DNA of 33,580 nt from Astrothelium macrocarpum (Eukaryota > Ascomycota > Dothideomycetes > Trypetheliales > Trypetheliaceae): contig JAGEMR010000212.1 of assembly GCA_021030915.1 (NCBI GenBank), forward strand, positions 1 through 33,580, given 5' to 3'. The notes under the pieces were generated by a model. That model did not search any database, was not told the DNA's origin, and saw only the letters and a program-made list of their open reading frames with translations. This document shows positions 1 through 10,121 of the stretch, piece by piece. The translations under genes were made by a program, and so were the position numbers. Position 1 is the stretch's first letter; each line of letters starts with the position of its first letter.

Positions 1-1700
1 AAAAAATATTAATAAAATATATTTTAAATTAAAATAATAAAAATCGAATTAAATAAAATATAAAAATATTTTCAGATCAAATATAATAGAATATAATATA
101 AAAATTAGAAATTTTGATATAAATATGAAAAAATATCAGAAGAAATAATTAATAAATATTAATCAAAAACATGAAAATAAATATTTTTAAAAAAAAATGG
201 ATCTTAATTAAAAAAGAAAGATAAAATATATTTATTTATCAAAAATTTTAAAAATAAATTATCAATAAAAAAATTGGAATTAATCAGAATCAGACCATTT
301 TTGATATAAAAATAAAAAAGATTAATAAATTTTAAATTAAAATTATTATTAAATATCAAAATTTATTCAATATTTTATATATTTTTATTCTAATCAATAA
401 ACGTAATAATATTATATCAAAAAATATTCCATTTTAAATTAAAAAAAAAAAAATAAATTCAAAATAAAAAAAATATTTAATTATTATAATAAATTATATT
501 TAATTAAATGAAAAGAATATCCAAATTCAAAAAATATATGAAAAATATTGAAAATTTTAAAAAATTATCAACGGAAAATTAAAAAATTTTATAAATAAAA
601 AGAAATATATTATTAGAGATTAAATCAATTTTTTTTTTTAAAATAGATATTTTTAATTATTTAAAAGAATCATCAGCGATTTCTGAAATATTATTATTCA
701 AAAAATTCAACGAAAAATCTAAAAACGATATATCGAAATCCGGAATTTTAAAGATTTCATCCGTTATATTCCATTGTATAAAATTTATTACCTCATCAGT
801 ACAAATTTCTTCTATATTTTGCATCTTTTGAATAATAAGATTTTATTATTTCTGATATAATAAATTTATTTGCGAATTTAAATGAATCGTCCGTACGGCA
901 GCCTTTTATTATATCCGGATACTTTTTTATATTTCATGTTATAATTGATTCATCTGAATATTGACCTTTTCGAACGCCCGATCTGAAATAATTAGATCGC
1001 AAGAAACCGCCTTTTTTATACATTTAATATATTTCTCTAAATTTTGAATCAGATGATAAAAATAATTATTCTAAATACAATTCCGATAAAAACGTATAAT
1101 AAAAGAAATAGAAAATAATTTCAATAAACGTTATATACGACGAATAGAGAAATAAAAAAAATGAGATTTGAAAATACAGAAAAAAGAAATCATGATGATC
1201 TGAGGACACGTCATCATAATATATAAATACATAAAATCACGTGCCAGAAAAGAGGGGGATAATATTAGGATCATTGAGAGGACCGTATATATAGTTGTGT
1301 ATACCAACCTCTGATTCAGAAAATTCATATTATAAACCAGAAGAATCAACCTCTGATTCAGAAGGTTTATATTATGAATCAGAAGAACCAATCTCTGACT
1401 CATAAGACTCCTGTTATAAACCAGAGAATATTATAAATATATAAAAACGCAACACGACCATTATGACCTCGTTATATTCAAAACCATTCTTTAAATTAGT
1501 CTTTGATAGCGTCTTAATAGAATTTTGGATTATCAAATTATATTACTCCTTATTAATTCAGTCCTTTACCGACTCACTTCAGAAGCCACCTTGATCCCAA
1601 GTAGACTTGACTCCAAGGATACCTAGGATCATAACATTATTAAATGAAAAATTTGAATACGAAAATATTATTATAATAAAAATGGAATAAAATTATTATG
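1..1700. repeat. Extremely AT-rich block, probably RIP-degraded transposon DNA
   Basis: The first ~900 bases are almost entirely A and T (the first 60 bases contain two G/C), with G+C rising slowly to about 1700. There is no long open frame and stops are frequent in all frames. In filamentous ascomycetes such AT blocks usually come from repeat-induced point mutation of transposons, which turns C into T, mainly at CpA. The + strand of the first 700 bases is richer in A than in T, which would fit an A-rich coding strand in the source element. No terminal repeats, integrase or reverse-transcriptase motifs could be read, so the element type is unknown. A centromeric or subtelomeric AT block is an alternative. 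Confidence 0.7.
1306..1431. repeat. Three tandem copies of a 42-bp unit
   Basis: Units start at 1306, 1348 and 1390, each exactly 42 bp and beginning AAcCTCTGAtTCA with scattered, mostly transition-type differences. The period is a multiple of three. One + strand frame reads an acidic Ser/Asp/Glu/Tyr-rich peptide repeat (TSDSE...YY..EE) until a TAA in unit 3, and a stop also lies just upstream. It looks like a once-coding peptide repeat inside the decayed AT block. No family was recognised. Confidence 0.75.
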
Positions 1701-2291
1701 ATAGAAATTCATACACGTATCGCAGATATACCATAAAAATATAAATTATTAGCTGAAAATGGTGGGAGGCGTATATATACAAATGTGTGGTAGTTATTCG
1801 AACAATTCGTCTCATTTCGGCGTTCGGAGGTTGGCCGGTCAATTCTGACAACCCCCTGATGGATAGGACCACGCGACAACATTGCACTGGAGATGAAAAT
1901 AATGTGAACAAATACTGTTAACATTAATACATGATCTAAAGATATGCCGAATAGAGAAAACCATGTTTTTCTGCACAGCAGACTCAATGGATTAGAATAC
2001 TAACGCCATTCTGATGGCCGAGGATTTTCAAGTCAAGACAGCCTGATAGCCTGCAGATCGACTATAATCCACTTGTCCACTGAAAGCACGAATACATAGG
2101 ATCCATGTACTGGAAAAATAATGAATCGGAGCATCGAGGCTCATGCATCATTAAAACTTCCCCTCAACTATGCAAAATCTCATCCAGGATTATTCGAGCA
2201 TGCAAAGAAGATTTAAAGCTGTCCAGCCGTGACACTTACAGAGATATTTTATCTGGTATATGACCAGTAGTATTGCGAACAAATGATGCTG
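1701..2291. other. Transition from AT block to normal sequence, no gene seen
   Basis: Base composition returns to about 40-45% G+C across this stretch. Open frames are short, overlapping and without recognisable domains. It probably marks the edge of the degraded repeat. No terminal repeat or target-site duplication could be identified by eye. Confidence 0.5.
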
Positions 2292-2597
2292 TCATAGACA
2301 GTCTAACTCTTCGATTTTTTGTCTTTGATATTGAGATGGAGTTTTATTAAAGTCGCCGGCCATCTCTTGTATGCGACTGCAGAGTTCCAGCGATTGCTGT
2401 GCTTGTTCGTCCACCAGAAGTCTGCTGAGTGTATGTTTGCAGCCAAGCCACCTGTCCTCTCAGGTTCTCTTAGTAAGCTTTCTAAATTCGCAATCGCGCC
2501 TCTACTTCTTCCAGACCTCCCATTTCTTTTATGTATCTGTGGATAGACTCGGTTGGCTTAGCCAAAGAGATGAAACCAAAATGACAAAGATAACCAT
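2292..2597 (-). pseudogene. Small reading frame remnant, possibly a decayed secreted-protein gene
   Basis: On the minus strand an ATG at 2597 opens 22 codons with a hydrophobic, signal-peptide-like start (MVIFVILVSSLWLS) and then meets TAA at 2531-2529. The same frame continues with TAG (2504-2502) and TGA (2462-2460). From 2451 to a TGA at 2294-2292 it is open for 52 codons of protein-like, helix-prone composition (VDEQAQQSLELCSRIQEMAG). A plausible 54-nt intron (2505-2452, GTAGAG...GACAG, with CTTACTAAG near its 3' end) would remove the TAG and TGA in frame, leaving one nonsense codon that a CAA to TAA change would explain. It sits next to the AT block. No family recognised; chance cannot be excluded. 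Confidence 0.28.
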
Positions 2598-2835
2598 CTT
2601 CTCGCACTCGCAGTCTCAACCATACATTCAAATGACTTTATCCTTCAATGAGAAACCAGGTCGGTTGAAATGCCTAAAGACTTGCAGCATCGTGAACGTT
2701 AGATTACGGATAAAATGATCAGCAGGGTCCAAGCTACCCCAGTACGCCCAGCACATGGCTTGCATGTGAAGCCACAACTCCGACCTTACCTGCATGGCGT
2801 GTAGTCACCATACAATTTGTGCATATCCGGCAAAA

Positions 2836-4245
2836 CTATATAGTCTCTAGCTGCGGCCTTGTGCCCCTCAGTCCTGCATCGACTATTTCAAACGGAATTC
2901 CCGCAGTCACCTCACCGGACACATTTACTGAAGGTGGAGCCCAAGGAGCAAAAGCCACCTTCATGTGCCTCTTCCATCCTTTAATGTATTTTTCCATATG
3001 ACCACCATCATCTCTCTTGTGCTCGTACAAGGGTTCCTTAATTAGAGCGATACGAGCGGCAATCTGATTCGTCCACACCAAGCCGAGTGATGGGGTCTTG
3101 TATGCCTTTGAGTCTTCGTCGTGAGCAAGCTCATTTCCCCACCCAGTGAACCATCGTTGCTGATGATCCAGTGTGAGAGGCTCGAATTCCGCTTGAGATG
3201 CACTGCGCTGGGTTGGAGGTGGGGTTGCATTTCCATCCTGCGAATGGTTGTACAAAGTGTTACCCTCCTGGTGACGGACCCAGGCGGGGTCGATGGGCAC
3301 AGGGGAGAAACGGTCTGCAACTTGGTTTGCAACGACAATGGCAACGTTGTGCTTTCGCGCAATGTGCCTTAGCAAGTTCCCCAATCTGAGAAGCTTGGTG
3401 CTCCTTTGTGCCATTCCGCCATTTCTGTTGCCAGCCTTTTCAAACTCAGCCCGATAGTTTGCAGCTACAGAGTCGATGACGACGAGACCGATGTTTTGTC
3501 GTTGAATGGCGACAGGTAGTTGATACTGTAGTATGTGCTCTTGAGACTCGAGGTCCGGTGTTTGGATGCTTAAAACTCTTGAGAGTGACGGTTTCTCGTT
3601 GGCTGGTAGATCTGCAAGATGAGGATGATTCTTTAGCATCTGACTCAATCTTGCAGTTTGAAGTGGTGCTTCGGTGGAAATATAAATGGTAGATTGGCCA
3701 AAGCCATGAGGTGTAGGAAGCTGAGCATTGAGGAGAAGCGAGAGGAGGAATTGGGTTTTGCCAGCACCACTGTTACAAATCAGACGATTGAGACTGGATA
3801 GGATAGAACACTAGCTACATCCGAGGAGAGAAACAGTGCTGATTTACCTTTCACCAGTGATTTCGACTATATAACCCTTGGGAAGGCCACCACCCAGAGC
3901 CGCATCAAGAGCCTCATCAAGGATTCGTACTGTCTTCCAGGTCTCACATTCTTCCTTTTCCGAGATTACCGATCGGCCTCTCTCCCGCCCATCCTTGTTC
4001 TCTTTCGAAGCAGCATTTTCGGGCACACCTAGGATGTCGGTATAGAGCGTTTGGATAATGTCCTGCGCCAGCCTCTGAAGTTCTGCGACAGGCACCAGTG
4101 CCCTTCGAGCAACGTCAATCGGCTCAAGCGTGATTAGATCACTGACAGTGACCTGGGCCTTTTCCAGCGATGGCAAGAGGTGAGTGAAAGATTTGGTCGA
4201 AAACTCGGGCAAGACATGATGCAGGTCAGTCATGGAGCATGGCAA
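2836..4245 (-). CDS. rad57: DNA repair recombinase, RAD57/XRCC3-type Rad51 paralog
   Basis: RecA-family ATPase expected to act in nuclear homologous recombination, where Rad57 with Rad55 supports Rad51 filaments. Two exons, 4245-3848 and 3769-2836, joined across a 78-nt intron (gtaaat...cag), give 443 residues. The splice restores Walker A, GESGAGKT (131-138), which neither exon encodes alone. Walker B is LVVID (228-232), followed by DSVAANYRAEFE, a run typical of Rad57/XRCC3. Further Rad51-like segments are RLGNLLRHIARKHNVAIVV and VANQVADRF. The N-terminal ~120 residues are family-like but divergent, and charged residues near 98-115 (KENKDGRERGRSV) look like a linker. Length fits fungal Rad57. 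The start is the first ATG of the open frame; a second Met lies four codons in. Divergently transcribed from the carnitine acetyltransferase gene. Confidence 0.9.
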
Positions 4246-5153
4246 CTATCCATTTGCGGGCTTGCCCTGATGGTGTATAGGTTTAGCTAGGTCTCGGCCG
4301 GAGCACATCCGATTGTTCCCGCCATCCATTTGCCCGTGATGTTGCTGTCGGCTACTATACGCCCCTCCCACGCTTCTCACCCATAGTCAGTCCCCACGCT
4401 GTGCTGTCTGTCCTATCTGGACCCTTTGTTTGGCCACCAACTGGACACCATGCTCCTTTACGGCTTCAGCTTCTGGATCATTTGCGTGGCTGCGCGGCGG
4501 CTCTGCGTGACGGTTCCATACTTCGGCATCGAACGTCTGTCTCCGACCCGTCTATCTGCCTGATGTTTCGCTACCCTTCTCCGGTTGTACCAACTCGAGC
4601 CCTTCTCTCTCAACCGTTGCCCGATTGCTGGATGAATTTATCCGCGCAATCACTTGACTGCTCGGTAGTTACATAAAACCGTTCGATTGGACTATGCCAT
4701 GCCAGCTCCCGAGCTGCGCGTAATCTCTATTCGGCCTGCATCGTGATACTGCGCTCGATCTTGTACGAGCCAGGGCCGTCCTCATCTCTGGGAGGCGGAG
4801 ACGAACAAAGGAAAGCTAAAGACGTAAGTGCTATATTCGTTACCCATGCCATGCGAAAGCGGTTCCGGCAGTCGATGATCTTATGCAAGCGTCGCGCAAG
4901 TGGGTCTTGTACAGGACGCGTCTTCCTCTCACGGCTACATGGGTAGCTGTGGTGGGGCCTTTTTCCTTTAGCCCAGATAATATAATTCTTGTTACCAGCT
5001 TAGCTATATTTTTGTTCCGTGTTGTGTCAGACATTCGCAGAAGATCGATGCCGCCATACTGCTTCCAAGATTGTCATTACTTTTACCGCACTGCTTTGCG
5101 GCTGCTGTCCATACCCACCTTTGTTTCGCCTCTTCACGCTTGATTGACCAATC
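4246..5153. promoter_or_regulatory. Divergent intergenic region between rad57 and carnitine acetyltransferase
   Basis: About 0.9 kb lies between two divergent starts and must hold both promoters. Open frames here are short with no domains. An MluI-box-like ACGCGT occurs at 4916-4921, the element bound by MBF in yeasts, but a single 6-mer this far from rad57 is weak evidence. A GTAAGT at 4824-4829 could be the donor of a 5'-UTR intron of the acetyltransferase. CCAAT ends four bases before the acetyltransferase ATG, too close to act as a normal CCAAT box. Confidence 0.5.
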
Positions 5154-7794
5154 ATGACTTATTCGACCACAGTCCGAACATTTATTATGCCCAAGCCTTT
5201 AGGCGATCGACTGGCTGCAGCTAATACACAGACCATGGAAGAGAGTCAAGGGAAGCGCTCTGATGTAGCAGCTGCAAACTATACAAAATCGTATCCTCCA
5301 GAGGCCAAGGACCCGCTTGCGTCTCACAAGAATCCAGCGTCCAGGCCTGGAATAACATTTGCAGCACAAGATATGCTACCCAAACTGCCGATCCCAGAAT
5401 TAGAGGACACATGTAAGAGATATCTCGAAGCTCTCAAGCCACTACAGTCGCCACGAGAGCATCAAGACACCGTAGCAGCTGTAAATGAGTTCAAAAAACG
5501 AGATGGACCCGATCTACATGACCGGCTGAAAAAGTATGCCACGGGTAAATCTAGTTATATCGAGCAGTTTTGTAAGCACTGGCAATCTTGATAGTCTATG
5601 TCAATGCTCATTGGTCTAGGGTACGACTCATACCTGAACTTTGATAACCCCGTCGTTCTGAATTTGAACCCTTTTTTCCTTCTTGAGGATGATCCCACTC
5701 CAGCCAGGAATAACCAAGTGACTCGAGCAGCGTCACTGGTGATCTCTGCCTTGTCGTTTGTTCGTGCAGTGAGAAAGGAAGAATTGCCACCAGATACATT
5801 GCGTGGTCAACCTCTATGCATGTACCAATACTCTCGTCTTTTTGGAACAGCAAGAATTCCTACAGAGAGTGGATGCCACATTGGTCAAGATCCGTCTGCC
5901 AAGCACATTGTTGTGTTGGCACATGGCCAGTTCTACTGGTTTGATGTGCTTGATGACAATTCAGATCTCATCATGACTGAAAAGGATGTTGCACTCAACC
6001 TTGAAGTCATTAATGCCGACGCACAAGAAACACCAATTCCTGAAGCTGCCAAGGGTGCGCTTGGTGTTCTCAGCACGGAAAATCGCAAGGTTTGGTCTGG
6101 CTTGAGAGATGTTCTATCGAAAGATGAAGGATCCAATAATTCTGAGTGTTTAAATATTGTCGATTCTGCTCTTTTCATTCTTTGTCTAGACTATACCGAA
6201 CCCAAGACGGGAGGGGATCTTTGCATGAACATGCTTTGCGGAACGAGCGAAGTTCAGCGAGGAGTACAAATTGGTACTTGCACCAATCGATGGTACGACA
6301 AATTGCAAATCATTGTCTGCAAGAATGGCAGCGCAGGCATCAATTTTGAGCATACTGGTGTAGATGGCCATACGGTCCTTCGATTTGCGAGCGATGTTTA
6401 CACTGATACCATTCTTCGCTTCGCACGTTCTATCAATGGTCAAGCACCAAGTCTTTGGGCTTCTTCGAGTCCTGATCCATCGAAGCGTGACCCAGACAGT
6501 TTTGGAGACGTAAACACAACTCCACACAAACTCGAATGGGATATGGTGCCTGAACTTACTACAGCATTACGATTTGCAGAGACACGACTGGCCGATTTGA
6601 TCCAGCAGAATGAGTTCCAGACGCTAGAATTCATGCATTACGGCAAGAACTTTATGACCTCAATGGGATTTTCTCCCGATGCTTTTGTACAAATGGCCTT
6701 CCAAGCAGCCTATTACGGTCTCTACGGCCGCATCGAATGCGTCTACGAACCCGCCATGACCAAAGTCTACTTCCACGGCCGAACGGAAGCCATCCGGCCC
6801 GTCACCCCGGAATCCACCGACTTCGTCAAGACCTTTTGGGCCGAGAACCCGCCGCAGCAAAAAGTCGACGCGCTGAAAAAGGCATGCGAGAAACACACGG
6901 CCATCACCAAGGAATGCGCCAAAGCCCAGGGCCAAGACCGCCACCTCTACGCGCTCTTCTGCGTCTGGCAGCGCTTCATCGACGAAGAAGGCGCCGAGGC
7001 GGCCTCCTCCAACGGCTACTCCAGCCCGCAAGACGGCTTCTCCGACGACAACGCAGACGACGCGCCCACCTCCTCCTCCTCCCCTACCCCTTCCTCCCGC
7101 GGCGGCGGCGGCGCAGCCACGCACACCATGCCGGCCATCTTCGCCGACCCGGGCTGGGACCGCATCAACAACACGATCCTGTCGACGTCGAACTGCGGCA
7201 ACCCTTCCCTGCGCCAGTTCGGCTTCGGCCCGACGTCCGGCGACGGCTTCGGCATCGGCTACATCATCAAGGACGGGTCGGTGTCCATCTGCGCGTCGTC
7301 CAAGCACCGGCAGACGCGCCGCTTCGTCGACGCCATCGACTCGTACTTTGTCGAGGTGCGCAAGCTGCTGCGCCAGACGCAGCGGAGCCGCAGCGGCGGG
7401 GTCGGGGGTGGTGTGGGGAAGAGCGGGGCGAGCCGGGCGCGCGAGGTCGAGGAGCGTTCGAAGGCCGGGAGGACGAAGAGCCGCGGGAGGGCGATTGCGG
7501 GGGAGGTGAAGGGGGGGCAGTGGACGCCGTTGGAGGATAGTGTGGGGGCGAGTGATGATGATGAGTTGGGTGGATGTGAGTTGTGCCTCTTATCTTTTCG
7601 TATTTTGCTGCTTGGTGAATACTTGAGTGTTTGGGAGGGATTTAAGCTGACTGAATGTTTTTACAGATGGCTTCTTTGATGCCGGAAAGTTACTTCAGGC
7701 GCTTCGTACTGGGCAGGAGACGCACGAGCGGCCGAGCGAGAAGGCGGCGGCGAGACGAGAGGTGGGCAAGAAATTGCGCTTGATGGAGTACTAG
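5154..7794 (+). CDS. Carnitine O-acetyltransferase, cytosolic Yat2/FacC type
   Basis: Transfers acetyl groups between CoA and carnitine, which lets acetyl units move between cytosol, peroxisome and mitochondrion during growth on acetate or fatty acids. Exons 5154-5571, 5620-7575 and 7667-7794 (introns 48 and 91 nt) give 833 residues. The first splice restores the family run EQFWYDSYLNF, and the second leads into YGFFDAGKLLQALRTG near the C-terminus. The catalytic His is His384 in INFEHTGVDGH; other family segments are LPKLPIPELEDTCKRYL near the N-terminus, TNRWYDKLQ and FGFGPTSGDGFGIGY. The extra length, including an S/P/G-rich insert near 600-645, and the lack of a clear mitochondrial presequence or C-terminal peroxisomal signal fit the Yat2/FacC branch rather than Cat2/AcuJ. 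The last ~800 nt of exon 2 are far more G+C-rich than the first. Convergent with the WW-domain gene. Confidence 0.9.
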
Positions 7795-8068
7795 GGGCGA
7801 AGGCGAGCGGGAACGGAAATTTGATTTGGATTTGCATCATGATATTTTTGAGATTTTGTGCATAAAGTTCGATTTAGCAGTGTTTTTCAAGGGAAGCGTT
7901 TTGTACAGCGCAAGGACGCAGTCTTCTTTAGGAAATTTGAAACCAAGCCTAGTGCAGATATATACTACAGGAACCCCATGAAGGAATGCCTCGCCAGCAA
8001 CAATCGTAATTCACTTGACAAAACCAAGACGCCATTCTAGGAAAAACTGGAGAAAACCATCGCTCAAA

Positions 8069-8935
8069 TCAGTAGCCTTGTGGGTTGTACGGAGGATATG
8101 GCGATTGCTGTCCTCCGTAATTACCACCTTGTTGCTGCTGCTGCTGCTGCCCATATCCTCCTCCCTGCTGATTCGAGCTATTGCCGGGTGGATGATAGCT
8201 CGGTGGCGGTGGGAACTCGCCTCCACCGTATTGACCCTGAGAGCTAGGATGCGAGCTCATCGGAGGCGGGGGGGGAAATGATTGCTGGTTATAGTTTCCT
8301 TGTTGCTGCTGAGAGGGGTTATACCCGCCTTGTTGCTGAGAGGGATTGTATTCATACTGTTGCGGCTGCGGATTGCCGCCCGGCCGGTGCGGCTGTTGGT
8401 ACTGCCCGTGTTGATGCTGATTGTACTGCTCCTGACCAGGCGGTGGAGGAAAGGATGGCGGGTTTTGACCATATCCGCTTCCTTGCTGTTGGCCTCCGTA
8501 GGAAGAAAAGCTCGAGGAATACTGGTCGTGCGGAGTGTGGGATTGTCCTCCGTAGTTTGATTGAGACTGTTGCCCATAAGGAGATTGAGACTGCTGGGTG
8601 TTGTAGCCTTGCTGAGGTTGCTGTGTGGGCTGTCCGCCATACTGCTGTTGTTGATGCTGTTGTCCGGGTGGATGATAGGTTCCACTGGTGGGCCCGTACT
8701 GGTTTGAGCCAGAAGGTGTGTACGCGACCGGAGGCGCGCTGCCAGTGTACGGTCCGCTTGAACCATTGTTGGTGTAGCCGTAATTATTCTGCTGATGCTT
8801 GATTCAAAGTCAGGATGATACTTCATTGGGTAAGATTGTGTCACTCACCGATCCATGCCCACCAAGCAGACTGCCTACTAAACTGCCAAGGCCTGAGCCG
8901 CCTCCTTGAGAGCCCTGCTGTTGCTGCTGCTGCTG

Positions 8936-9006
<71 letters not shown>

Positions 9007-9636
9007 GAGGTTTATTGCCGCCAAGCAGACCAGAGGCCAGCTCTCCTATGAGGCCTCCACCACCACTTTGTCCCTGCGAACCTCCATGTGAGCCCCCAAG
9101 GAACTGTTCAGCTAATCCACCGAGTCCCGATTGATGTTGACCGGGTTTGCTCTGCGAGCCACTGAGAAAATTCATCGCCGTAGTCTGAGGCATTTCTTAG
9201 CAATTGCGAAATATGCAAGAACACGGATCATACACCAAGTCCACGTTCTGATCCCTCTCCGCCCACGCCTCGTTCCCCACCTGTGTCGGGCGGCGGATAA
9301 GGTCCGGTCGTATTGACGGGCGTTGGGTCAGGTGTTGGTACACCAGGCGCCGCCTCAGTTGGCAGATCCCATGTGGATTGACCAGTGCTTAGTTGAACGT
9401 AGTAATACTTGCGAGAGCTAGTTTGGGACGTGAGCGATTTTCATGTCGGAAGGCCTCCGGCACAGAGCGATGAGAGAATATGCGAACCTAGCATCCCATT
9501 GCGCAATCCTATCCAGCGCCAGTCATGATTAGCTATGCTACAGGAATTTGGGACGGCGCTTGACCAACCAGCCTGGTGGTAGAGAGGGAGGATTGGTATC
9601 CGGTCCAGCATCATTGTCTGCGTGCGCTTCGGCCAT
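8069..9636 (-). CDS. WW-domain protein with Gly/Gln/Asn-rich prion-like tail
   Basis: Model: exons 9636-9569, 9508-9488, 9417-9236, 9195-8849 and 8797-8069, 448 residues, all junctions in frame. The N-terminus holds one WW domain, LPPGWIAQWDASSRKYYYVQ then STGQSTWDLP, with Trp23, Trp46 and Pro49, which binds proline-rich ligands. The rest is low complexity: GG-rich segments with LGGLAEQFLGG and LIGELASGLLGG repeats, a run of 23 Asn (155-177, all AAC) followed by 7 Gln, then a Q/P/Y/G-rich tail with QQ, PPPP and SYHPPG motifs ending YNPQGY. Such composition suggests a condensate- or aggregate-prone protein. Exon 2 is only 21 nt, intron 3 only 40 nt, and donors GTTGGT and GTTCGC are unusual, so the 5' structure needs RNA support. 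Function unknown. Confidence 0.75.
8937..9006. repeat. Trinucleotide microsatellite (GTT/AAC) of about 23 units
   Basis: An uninterrupted run of GTT on the + strand, inside the coding sequence of the WW-domain protein, encodes 23 consecutive Asn as AAC. It is directly followed on the coding strand by a seven-codon Gln run. Because all codons are identical, the run should be prone to replication slippage. Confidence 0.95.
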
Positions 9637-10121
9637 GACTGAAGATACTATGGAGGAAAGAGTAGGGAGGGAAAAGAGTGCATGAAAGCAATAAATGAGA
9701 AGGTTAGGAGGTGGTCAGTGTTTACCGAGTCATGACAATTGGGGACAAGGACAATAAGCTAAATAGGCAGTGCAGGTCGTTTGGAGCTGAACCAGCCTGC
9801 TGCTCACGCCTTCGAGGCCTCTCTGCCGGTGTCATTGGTGGGGTGGCTTGGACTGTACATGTGTACATCATGTGCGTAGCCTCGTCTACGTACTTTGCCT
9901 TCATTGCTCAAATCAGCTTCTTCCGTCACCTCACAGCATAGCAGGGATACTTCATTGAGCATTCATCTATTGCAGCACGGTGCATACTAAACTGCTGCAA
10001 GTACTAGCTCACTAAGTGCAAGAGACAATCCTCTCAAGTACATATATCTGCCTACCACGGCTGCCATCATGCCACCCGGCCATGTCCTATCTTGGGTATC
10101 ATTAATCGAAGTCATGAAATC
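9637..10121. other. Spacer between the F-box gene 3' end and the WW gene 5' end
   Basis: Both flanking genes are on the minus strand, so this holds the terminator region of the F-box gene and the promoter of the WW-domain gene. No open frame with recognisable features was seen. Confidence 0.5.

Noticed and set aside
3042..3389. Three frames antisense or out of phase within rad57
   Set aside because: Shadows of the rad57 coding sequence, whose own frame carries the RecA-fold motifs.
6660..7540. Long overlapping open frames on both strands within the carnitine acetyltransferase gene
   Set aside because: They are high-G+C shadows: Arg/Ala/Gly-rich compositional artefacts with no domain, while the sense frame carries the conserved acyltransferase sequence.
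8257..8844. 195-codon minus-strand frame overlapping the WW-domain gene's last exon
   Set aside because: It is an alternative frame of the same Q-rich sequence. The frame continuing from the spliced upstream exons and ending at 8069 gives the coherent Q/P/Y/G-rich tail.
8906..9091. Plus-strand poly-Val and poly-Cys frames
   Set aside because: Translations of the GTT microsatellite antisense to the poly-Asn run.
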